From Lachnospiraceae bacterium (GTDB taxonomy: Bacteria; Bacillota; Clostridia; Lachnospirales; Lachnospiraceae): 60,522 nt of DNA. Numbering within the stretch: position 1 is the stretch's first letter; every line of letters begins with the position of its first letter. The DNA lies in assembly GCA_017962825.1 (NCBI GenBank), contig JAGCUO010000196.1:1-60522 (forward strand), in the 5' to 3' direction. The notes under the pieces were generated by a model. It did no database searches. It was not told the origin of the DNA and saw only the letters and a program-made list of their open reading frames with translations. A program made the translations under genes and the position numbers. Below, piece by piece: positions 53,968-60,522 of the stretch.

Positions 53968-55800
53968 TTGAGCAGACATAAGAAGAAAAACAGGAAGAAC
54001 AACGCTTCACAGACAAGTGAAGAGATCAAGAACACGGTAACGGATGAAGTGACCGAAGAGGAAATCTCATCCGAAACTGAAACCGAAGCGGAAGAGACGG
54101 ATTCCGAAGAAAACGTAACCGAAGGATCCGCATCCGAAGAAGTACCCGCAGAAGATGATTCAACCGAAGTGTCTTCCGAGGAGGTATCTGACGAGGAACA
54201 GCCTTCCGAAGAAGAAACGCCTTCCGCCGAAACTCAGGAAGATGATGATGTCCGGGAAGCTTTAGCTTCTGCGGAGGATGAAGATTCCGAGGATAAGACA
54301 TCCGAAGAAAAAACTTCCGAAGAAAAAGATTCTAAGCCGGAAAAATCCCCGGAAAAAGAGAAAAAAGAAAAGAAAGTCAGCCGTGATGCTCTCAGGGAAC
54401 AGACCGAGAATGAGAGACTGAGACGTGAAGCCAGACACAGAAAGCGTATCCGTCAGCAGGTTACCGCATATGTGATACTGGTTATTATTCTTGCGCTCAT
54501 CGGATGCGGTCTCTTTTTCGGGATAAAGTTTTTTGTAAATATAGCCAGGGAGAGAAGAGCGGCGCAGGCGGCAGCGGAGCTTGAAGCTCAGCAGCAGCTC
54601 GAAGCTCAGGCACAGGAGCAGGCTCAGACTGAGCCCGTAAACGAAGAGCCTCCCGCACCCACTGTTGAAGACCTCGGACCTACACCCATGGAGCAGCTTG
54701 ATGCACTTATCGCTTCCGATATCTCATCAATGACTCTCGAAGAGAAGATCCAGGGGCTCATGTTCATAACCCCCGAATCGATCACGCACGTTGACCGTGT
54801 AATGATCGCAGGTGAAGGAACCGCAGCGGCGCTTTCAGACTTTTGCCCGGGCGGAATAATCTATTCCGCAAAAAATGTATCAAATGCAAACCAGTTCTCC
54901 GAAATGATGGCTACAACTTCAACTCTTGTAAGCCGTCCCGTGTTCCTCGCAACATCCGAGACGGGACTTAACGAGTCCGGACTTGTGGGAGCAGGAGTGA
55001 TCACTTCATCCATGACACCTGCGGATGCGGCCGCAACGGGCGATGTAGAGCAGGTTGTTAATGTAGGTATAAATGTCGGCGTTGGACTTCACAGCGTGGG
55101 AATTACGGTTGATTTTGCCCCTGTAGCGGACCTTTCCGTTACCGCAGGCGGAATCGGTGCAAATGCGACATACGGAAACGATGCTGCGGCAATCACGCCC
55201 TATGTAACGGCAATGGCGGACGGACTTATGCAGTCGGGCGTAACACCTGTCTACAGATATTTCCCCAGCCTTGCGGCATGCGGCCAGAATCCTCTCTGGG
55301 GAAGAGCCGTAAGTGACAGAAGCATCGAAGATTTCAGAAGCAACGAGTTCCAGGTATGGCTTTCCGCGATAAATGCAGGAGCTTCAATGATCCAGATGAG
55401 TAATGTCATCTATCCCTCCATCGACAGTGATTCCCTTCCTTCATCACTTTCGGACAAGACCGTAACGGGTGTCCTTCGTGATGAGCTTAAGTACGACGGA
55501 GTCATCATAAGCGGACCTTTGAGTGACGCTGCGATCACATCGTATTATACGGCCTCTGATGCGGCCGTAATGGCCCTTAAAGCGGGATGTGACATGATTT
55601 ATTCATCTCCCGATCCCAGAGCCGCAGTACAGGGCATTTTGGACGCTGTAGCGGAAGGCGTTATCTCAGAGCAGAGAATTGACGATGCGCTGACAAGAAT
55701 CTACAGAGTAAGATATGCCGATGAGCTCGAAAGACTCAGAGGAGAGTATGAACAGGCTGCTGCTTCCATGGGAGTCGATCTCACCGGAGTTCAGTATTGA
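53968..55800 (+). CDS. Membrane-anchored GH3/NagZ-like protein, probably inactive
   Basis: 610 residues, TTG start after AAGGAGCTGAG. A long cytoplasmic Glu/Ser/Thr-rich acidic region (about 10-130) and a basic stretch precede one membrane helix (about 164-190). A Gln/Ala/Glu-rich spacer follows, then a GH3 N-terminal barrel (about 245-590) outside the cell. NagZ landmarks are changed: KHFPGHG is YRYFPSLAA near 429, and the nucleophile motif VxxSDDL is VIISGPL near 512, so the nucleophile Asp is Gly. The EGGR region is also lost. It probably binds peptidoglycan or another glycan rather than cutting it. Confidence 0.75.
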   Translation: MSRHKKKNRKNNASQTSEEIKNTVTDEVTEEEISSETETEAEETDSEENVTEGSASEEVPAEDDSTEVSSEEVSDEEQPSEEETPSAETQEDDDVREALASAEDEDSEDKTSEEKTSEEKDSKPEKSPEKEKKEKKVSRDALREQTENERLRREARHRKRIRQQVTAYVILVIILALIGCGLFFGIKFFVNIARERRAAQAAAELEAQQQLEAQAQEQAQTEPVNEEPPAPTVEDLGPTPMEQLDALIASDISSMTLEEKIQGLMFITPESITHVDRVMIAGEGTAAALSDFCPGGIIYSAKNVSNANQFSEMMATTSTLVSRPVFLATSETGLNESGLVGAGVITSSMTPADAAATGDVEQVVNVGINVGVGLHSVGITVDFAPVADLSVTAGGIGANATYGNDAAAITPYVTAMADGLMQSGVTPVYRYFPSLAACGQNPLWGRAVSDRSIEDFRSNEFQVWLSAINAGASMIQMSNVIYPSIDSDSLPSSLSDKTVTGVLRDELKYDGVIISGPLSDAAITSYYTASDAAVMALKAGCDMIYSSPDPRAAVQGILDAVAEGVISEQRIDDALTRIYRVRYADELERLRGEYEQAAASMGVDLTGVQY

Positions 55801-55810
55801 TCAAAAAAAT

Positions 55811-55924
55811 ATGATTAGATTTATCCTCACCACAACAGATACAGTCACTACCACATCCGTGAACACTACTCAGGGATCTGTTTCTGCTACGCATGATGAG
55901 GAAGAAGTTTTGTATAGAACGTAA
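55811..55924 (+). CDS. Threonine-rich leader peptide (attenuator)
   Basis: 37 codons: MIRFILTTTDTVTTTSVNTT and then QGSVSATHDEEEVLYRT; 11 Thr in total, nine of them within codons 7-20. It begins 10 bp after the GH3 stop with no own ribosome binding site, so re-initiation after that gene is possible. The run of Thr codons followed by mutually exclusive RNA helices (55825-55832, 55894-55901, 55956-55963, 55974-55981) and a terminator is the layout of a threonine attenuator such as thrL. The gene it would control (56008) is not an obvious threonine gene. Confidence 0.5.
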   Translation: MIRFILTTTDTVTTTSVNTTQGSVSATHDEEEVLYRT

Positions 55925-55951
55925 TCTCAGCTATACAGCTTATATGTATCC

Positions 55952-55989
55952 AAAGCCTCATCAAGCGAAAGTTTGATGAGGCTTTTTTT
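55952..55989 (+). terminator. Terminator / attenuator hairpin before gene 56008
   Basis: AAAGCCTCATCAAGC (55952-55966), GAAA loop, 15-bp stem with 55971-55985, then a T run. The 5' half can pair instead with TGATGAGG at 55894-55901 in the leader reading frame. Confidence 0.85.
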
Positions 55990-56007
55990 ATTAAGAGAGG
56001 AGCAGAT

Positions 56008-56547
56008 ATGAAATACGCGATTGAACTGTACTTTGACCATGAAACCGAACAAAAACTGTTTGAGTATCCGAAGCTATTGGATAAGGAAAAATTGAGCAGT
56101 AAATATCTGGAGTGGAAAACAAGACCGCATGTGACACTGGCTTGTTTTAACGATGTGGATGAGGAAAAGTGCAGGCACATAATGGAAGATTTTGCGTCAT
56201 CACATGCCGCTTTATTTGCTTATATAGGGTCACTTGGTTTCTTTACGGATACCAGAACTATATTTGCTTCTCCTGTTATGAACTGCAGTATGTATGATAT
56301 ACAAAGAGAGATTCACGGTATGATGAGCGATTTCGATACATCCGGGCACGAATGGTATCTGCCGGACAGATGGGTGCCTCATTGTGCACTGGCACTTATG
56401 TCTGAAGATGATGCGGAAGCGTTCTTTAAGGCAGGAGATTTGATTATACGCAGATTTGAAAAAGTCGCCGGAAAGTTTTCATCTATCGGTTTGGTAAAGA
56501 TTTCTTTTCCGGTAGAGGAGATATTCACGGTAGATCTTCAAGGTTAA
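56008..56547 (+). CDS. 2H phosphoesterase (2'-5' RNA ligase-like)
   Basis: 179 residues, cytoplasmic. The two His motifs of the 2H superfamily are RPHVTLACF near residue 40 and VPHCALALM near 127; the second has Ala in place of the usual Thr/Ser. The family includes RNA ligases and cyclic phosphodiesterases acting on 2',3'-cyclic or 2'-5' linkages; the substrate here is unknown. AGAGGAGC precedes the ATG. The nucleotidyltransferase follows 47 bp later. Confidence 0.8.
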   Translation: MKYAIELYFDHETEQKLFEYPKLLDKEKLSSKYLEWKTRPHVTLACFNDVDEEKCRHIMEDFASSHAALFAYIGSLGFFTDTRTIFASPVMNCSMYDIQREIHGMMSDFDTSGHEWYLPDRWVPHCALALMSEDDAEAFFKAGDLIIRRFEKVAGKFSSIGLVKISFPVEEIFTVDLQG

Positions 56548-56594
56548 AAAGTATTATTGATGCAGGGAAAAAATATCGATATAGGAGTTTTGAA

Positions 56595-57386
56595 ATGGGA
56601 GACGTTTTTAGTGTAAAGGACAGACAAAATACTTTTGATGATATCGTATCTGTTGCTAAAGAATGCGACAAAATTATATCTCTGGTCCAAATAGGATCCG
56701 GGGCTGTGGGATATCATGATGAAAAGTCCGATCTGGATTTTGTGGTGGCACTTGATTCAGGTGATTCCATGCCGGAAGTAATGGATTTTATGCATCAAAG
56801 GATAAGCGATAAATATGATGTTCTTTGGTTCAAGCAGGATGAATCCAGGCATATTCAGGTTTATGTATTAAAGAACCTGTTGGAGATAGACATCGGGTAT
56901 GGCGGTTACCTGAATGCGGCAGCATTAAAGCCGAATTTTAAAGTTATCTATGATAAATCGGGTACTGTTGAGGCTAAAATGACAGGGTCAAGAGAGTTTA
57001 TAGATGACAGAATATTCGGAGATAAGTTAAAAAAGGATATAGAGTCGGTTCGGGATACTTTCTGGTTCCATCTGATGCATGCAGCTGTAGCCGTTAATCG
57101 CGGTAATTTTCTACGGGCGATCGGGGAGCTTGAATTTGTCAGGAATCAGTATATTGATCTGCTTGGGGACTGCTACAGGTTAGAAAGCAGATATAACCAT
57201 GATATGGATAATCTGCCGGAAGAAGTAAAAGACAAAATCAGAAGCACATATGTGGTCAGCGAAAACCCTCAGGATATGTGGAAGAATATTTATAATCTGA
57301 CTCATCTGCTGTATAAAGAGCTGGAAGATTACGAGGTTCCTGTTTCTCAGGAATTGCTTCTGGGGTATTACAACAGCTTTAAATAG
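56595..57386 (+). CDS. Nucleotidyltransferase-domain protein
   Basis: 263 residues. The pol beta-type active site GSGAVGYHDEKSDLDFVVAL near residue 34 has GS and the metal pair SDLD; a helical C-terminal domain (about 135-260) follows. The architecture is that of aminoglycoside adenylyltransferase-like and related proteins, but the target cannot be told. ATAGGAG precedes the ATG. Probably cotranscribed with the 2H phosphoesterase. Confidence 0.78.
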   Translation: MGDVFSVKDRQNTFDDIVSVAKECDKIISLVQIGSGAVGYHDEKSDLDFVVALDSGDSMPEVMDFMHQRISDKYDVLWFKQDESRHIQVYVLKNLLEIDIGYGGYLNAAALKPNFKVIYDKSGTVEAKMTGSREFIDDRIFGDKLKKDIESVRDTFWFHLMHAAVAVNRGNFLRAIGELEFVRNQYIDLLGDCYRLESRYNHDMDNLPEEVKDKIRSTYVVSENPQDMWKNIYNLTHLLYKELEDYEVPVSQELLLGYYNSFK

Positions 57387-57447
57387 TTGCGGAAAAAATA
57401 ATAATCCCTCAGCCGTATAAAGTTCCGGGGTTTAGGCATAAAAAAAG

Positions 57448-57520
57448 AGCGATAGACGGGGCTCGAACCCGCGCTCTCCACCTTGGCAAGGTGGCGCTTT
57501 ACCAACTAAGCTACTATCGC
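57448..57520 (-). tRNA. tRNA-Gly (GCC anticodon)
   Basis: On the minus strand the sequence starts GCGATAG and ends CTATCGC plus a T discriminator. D arm AGCTTAGTTGGTAAAGC, anticodon arm CCACC-TTGCCAA-GGTGG with anticodon GCC, T arm GCGGGTTCGAGCCCCGT. 73 nt, CCA not encoded, followed by a T run (57446 to 57441). Confidence 0.97.
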
Positions 57521-57607
57521 ATGTCTGCTTCAGACGACATGTGTTAATATACTAAAAAGCAGACTCTTTGTCAACAAGATTTTGAAAAAACTTTTTGATG
57601 TTTTTTT

Positions 57608-58228
57608 TCAGGCCTTAACTTCTTCCCTGTTCTCTTTTTTCTCGGGGATACAGAGGAGAGAAGCAAGCTTTGCGGGAGCCTTTTTCTCGACTATGCTCCA
57701 GATCATAAATGAGATGATGGCACAGCAGGTTCCGGTGATGATACCCGCTATTACATCGGTGGGATAATGAACTCCTACATAAAGTCTTGAAAAAGCTATC
57801 AAAAATGCCATAATAATTGAAGGTATTCCGAGCTTCTTGGGTCCCTTTACGAGGAAGACGACCGCAGCCGCAAATGATGCTCCGGAATGTCCGGAAGGAA
57901 ATGACCAGTCGCTCTGTTCTCCGATGAGGAGCTTAAGCCCCTGACCGCCGACGGTCTCGGGCAAATAAGGTCTGGGTCTTGCGACCAGGTTCTTGATGAT
58001 CGCATTGTTGATAAGGACCGAAAGTACAAGTGCCATACCTGCCATGATTCCGATGGGTCTTGTTTTCTTGAAGAAGCAAAGGATGATGGCGATCAGGATC
58101 CAGAAGATTCCTTTATCACCCAGGTGAGTGATGAGTTTCATGACAGGAGTGAGTACATCGTTTCTTACGTTTTCCTGAAGGAAGAGCAGAAACTGTCCGT
58201 CCCAGGGCATGTTTAAAAGTGCGTTCAT
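57608..58228 (-). CDS. PAP2-family membrane phosphatase
   Basis: 206 residues, about five or six membrane helices. The three PAP2 motifs are KNLVARPRP near 79, PSGHS near 111 and SRLYVGVHYPTD near 147 with the catalytic His residues. Such enzymes dephosphorylate undecaprenyl diphosphate, phosphatidate or similar lipids; next to a GT2-GtrA gene a role in polyprenyl-phosphate recycling is plausible. Divergent from the GT2 gene. Confidence 0.9.
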   Translation of the reverse strand: MNALLNMPWDGQFLLFLQENVRNDVLTPVMKLITHLGDKGIFWILIAIILCFFKKTRPIGIMAGMALVLSVLINNAIIKNLVARPRPYLPETVGGQGLKLLIGEQSDWSFPSGHSGASFAAAVVFLVKGPKKLGIPSIIMAFLIAFSRLYVGVHYPTDVIAGIITGTCCAIISFMIWSIVEKKAPAKLASLLCIPEKKENREEVKA

Positions 58229-58265
58229 TATTTAATTCCTTTCGATACAGGCTTTAGCCCGTTTT

Positions 58266-58296
58266 TTTACAGTCTTTAAACCGACTGAAATATAAT
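58266..58296 (+). promoter_or_regulatory. Possible promoter of the GT2-GtrA gene
   Basis: TATAAT (58291-58296), with TTTACA at 58266-58271 (19-bp spacer), 20 bp before ATG 58316. Confidence 0.45.
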
Positions 58297-58315
58297 AACA
58301 CAAACAGAGGTTTTT

Positions 58316-59380
58316 ATGTACGATAATGTTCAGGTAATAATTCCGTCACTTAATCCCGACGAAAAGCTTGCGAAAACAGCTGCAGGGATGATAGAAAAAG
58401 GATTCACCGATATTGTACTTGTGGACGACGGATCCGATGAAGCTCACAGAGGGGAATTCGGCAAGATCAAAGAATCCTTCCCCGATAACATCACCGTTTT
58501 GGTGCATGAAGTTAACAAGGGTAAGGGAAGAGCCATGAAGACGGCCTTCGAATACGTGATGAAAGAGAGAAAAGATTCTCTCGGAGTAGTTACCGTGGAC
58601 GGGGACGGACAGCATACTCCCGATGACGCCGCAAAATGTATCGATGCAATGATCGAAAAGAATGCGTTCATTATCGGATGCAGGGATTTTTCGCTTCCCC
58701 AGGTTCCTTTGCGGAGCAGACTGGGTAATGTCATCACCAGAAACGTGTTCAGATATGTATGCGGAATAAAAGTATCCGATACACAGACGGGACTCAGAGC
58801 GGTTCCCGCATCCCTTCTTGAGTATATGACTCAGGTTGAGGGCGACAGATACGAATATGAGACCAACCAGCTCTTAAAGATCGGTTCGGATCATATCGCC
58901 TATTCCGAAGTTCCCATAGAAACGGTCTATATCGACGATAATCAGACTTCGCATTTCCATCCCTTAAGGGATTCCGCAAGAATATACGGAGTTATACTTA
59001 AATTTGCCGCAAGCTCCGTAATTTCGTGTATAATAGATATAGTTTCATTCAGGGTGATACTCTTTTTTATACCGCGTATCATCGAAGAGGCCTTAAGAAG
59101 CTCGATAGCGGGCGTTCTGGCTCGTATCATATCGGCAACATGTAATTTCCTCATCAACAAAAAGGTTGTATTCGGAGCTAAGGGAAATTCCGCAAAAAGC
59201 GCTGTCAGGTATTTGATCCTGGCATTATGCCAATTGGGTGCTTCGCTTGGCCTTGTTGCGTTGTTTACGGAAATGTTCAGTGCCGGTGACTGGCTGAAAA
59301 CACTTATCAAGATAGTAGTGGATACCGTTTTGTTTTTCATAAGTTTCAAGATTCAGAGAAACTGGGTATTCAAAAAATAA
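58316..59380 (+). CDS. GT2 glycosyltransferase fused to a GtrA-like membrane domain
   Basis: 354 residues. N-terminal GT2 domain (about 1-225) with VIIPSLNPDEKL, the nucleotide Asp pair LVDDGSDE near 40 and TVDGDGQHTPDD near 97, as in polyprenyl-phosphate sugar transferases. The C-terminal GtrA-like part (about 228-354) has four helices and the typical LINKKVVFG and QRNWVFKK ends. The fusion would make and flip a lipid-linked sugar for cell-envelope glycosylation. GAGG precedes ATG 58316. Confidence 0.9.
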   Translation: MYDNVQVIIPSLNPDEKLAKTAAGMIEKGFTDIVLVDDGSDEAHRGEFGKIKESFPDNITVLVHEVNKGKGRAMKTAFEYVMKERKDSLGVVTVDGDGQHTPDDAAKCIDAMIEKNAFIIGCRDFSLPQVPLRSRLGNVITRNVFRYVCGIKVSDTQTGLRAVPASLLEYMTQVEGDRYEYETNQLLKIGSDHIAYSEVPIETVYIDDNQTSHFHPLRDSARIYGVILKFAASSVISCIIDIVSFRVILFFIPRIIEEALRSSIAGVLARIISATCNFLINKKVVFGAKGNSAKSAVRYLILALCQLGASLGLVALFTEMFSAGDWLKTLIKIVVDTVLFFISFKIQRNWVFKK

Positions 59381-59426
59381 AGACATGCGTATGTCCGCAT
59401 GCCTGCAGAAAGGTTTGATCGTTAAA

Positions 59427-60522
59427 ATGTCTAAGGTTGAAAAAAGTTCCGGCTCAGGTTTAAGAGTCGCAAAGATCGTATTAAAGGTATTCTTAAGATT
59501 CTTGGCAATTCTCGGTGTTACACTCGCACTCGTGCTTATCCTTCTGGTGGGCGCATGTTTCCTTGCAATGCACGGTCCGAGCCCCGCATTCAGAAGTCAG
59601 TTTGCCATGTTTGCGTATGAGACCAGTGCACTCAAATGGCTCCCCAGGCTTTTCCTCGGAAATGAGCGCTTTGAGACCATCATAGCCGAAAATACAATGC
59701 CCGAGGTAGAGGACGGCACCTCTTCAAATACGGATCTTATCCAGATCGTCGACACACCCGTTGACGGTGAGGAAGTAAAGCCCATCATCATAGAGGAGAT
59801 AAACGGCGGAACCTATCACGGATATATGATGATCATTCAGGATCCTTCTACAGTATTTGTAGGAACCGTTGAACAGTTTGCACAGACAGACGGAGATGTT
59901 GTTAAGAAGTTCTGTGACCGTTATACGGCTATCGCAGGTGTAAACGGCGGAGAATTCGTTGATATGGGTTCTTACAGCTATACCGCATGCCCTGTCGGCG
60001 GTGTTATTTCTCAGGGCGTTCCCGTATATGAAAATAATGATATCGGCAAGTGGAATCTTGTCTGTATGACAAATGACAACAAACTTATCCTTCTCAAGGG
60101 ATATTCCGTCTCTCAGGCTCTTTCCATGGGCGTAAGAGATGCGGTTCATGTAAAGCATGAGACGGGACCTTTCCTCATCATCGACGGTGAGCCTCTCGAA
60201 GTTCCCAGTGTTGATGTATACGGAGGAGGTAAGAATCCCCGTACTGCCATCGGACAGCGTGCGGACGGAGCGATACTTATGTGCTGCATCGACGGACGTC
60301 AGGCATCCAGCCTTGGCGCTACATTTAAAGAGATGATCGATATCATGCAGGATTACGGTGCGATAAATGCCGCTTGTCTTGACGGTGGTACTTCCACCCA
60401 GATGGAATACAACGGAATCACCGTTAACAATCCTTATTCTCCTACGGGACCCAGAAGATGTCCCACTGCATTCTTAGTTATGAGCACTCCTGAGAATTCC
60501 TCTTATGATGCTCTTGCAATCA
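59427..60522 (+). CDS. Phosphodiester glycosidase family protein, partial (3' end outside window)
   Basis: Open to the window end, at least 365 residues. One membrane helix (about 24-48) anchors a long extracytoplasmic part. A NAGPA-type domain shows AGVNGGEF near 172, NPRTAIGQRADGAILMCC near 270 (split: RTAIGQRADG) and AINAACLDGGTSTQMEYNG near 313 (split: ACLDGGTSTQ), the typical blocks. Homologues remove GlcNAc from phosphodiesters or bind cell-wall glycans. AAAGG lies 13 bp before ATG 59427, a little far; TTG 59415 is an alternative. It follows the GT2-GtrA gene, fitting an envelope-glycan role. Confidence 0.82.
   Translation, partial: MSKVEKSSGSGLRVAKIVLKVFLRFLAILGVTLALVLILLVGACFLAMHGPSPAFRSQFAMFAYETSALKWLPRLFLGNERFETIIAENTMPEVEDGTSSNTDLIQIVDTPVDGEEVKPIIIEEINGGTYHGYMMIIQDPSTVFVGTVEQFAQTDGDVVKKFCDRYTAIAGVNGGEFVDMGSYSYTACPVGGVISQGVPVYENNDIGKWNLVCMTNDNKLILLKGYSVSQALSMGVRDAVHVKHETGPFLIIDGEPLEVPSVDVYGGGKNPRTAIGQRADGAILMCCIDGRQASSLGATFKEMIDIMQDYGAINAACLDGGTSTQMEYNGITVNNPYSPTGPRRCPTAFLVMSTPENSSYDALAI

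Noticed and set aside
56595-57386. Aminoglycoside resistance gene
   Set aside because: Only the generic nucleotidyltransferase motif is seen; the sequence does not allow a resistance assignment.

Overview
The window looks like the chromosome of a gut or rumen Clostridia bacterium, most likely Lachnospiraceae. The evidence is the order rimP-nusA-rnpM-L7Ae-infB-rbfA-nrnA-truB-ribF, strong GGAGG ribosome binding sites with many TTG/GTG starts, lipoprotein-type binding proteins, and carbohydrate ABC systems without their own ATPase. The genus cannot be fixed from the sequence.

Layout. (1) 1-8679: information-processing operon with its own promoter and leader hairpin. (2) 8787-12693: Na/Pi cotransporter and a polar amino-acid ABC transporter. 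(3) 12720-15411: rpsO and pnp, each behind a structured leader. (4) 15501-16084: a striking non-coding array of eight 73-bp units, each able to form a 9-bp hairpin, directly upstream of a DUF5685-like / J-domain / coiled-coil membrane protein set (16115-18338). (5) 18451-34548: a rhamnose and galacturonate locus (rhaB-rhaA-rhaD, two AraC regulators on the minus strand, uxaB-uxaA, a three-gene sugar ABC transporter, and GH43, GH63/MGH1-like and GH4 enzymes). The set fits import and cytoplasmic breakdown of pectin (rhamnogalacturonan-type) oligosaccharides. (6) 34609-41686: orphan nrdG, then a TRAP transporter, a sensor kinase/response regulator pair and a second, membrane-anchored DctP-like protein. 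(7) 41693-47258: REP-like palindromes, small membrane proteins and lipoproteins of unknown role, methionine aminopeptidase and a degenerate SGNH-like protein. (8) 47526-53919: PocR-domain hybrid kinase, glyA, hom and aspartate kinase. (9) 53968-60522: a membrane-anchored GH3 domain that appears to have lost its catalytic residues, a threonine-rich leader peptide with attenuator architecture, a 2H phosphoesterase, a nucleotidyltransferase, tRNA-Gly, a PAP2 phosphatase, a GT2-GtrA fusion and a partial phosphodiester glycosidase gene.

Most noteworthy non-coding signals: the exact-period 73-bp hairpin array; the threonine attenuator without an obvious threonine gene behind it; leader hairpins that bury the ribosome binding sites of rhaB and of the sugar-binding lipoprotein; an imperfect 85-nt stem-loop before pnp; and the L7Ae gene between rnpM and infB, which has no ATG/GTG/TTG start at its proper N-terminus. 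All functions are read from motifs and context; no database search was run.
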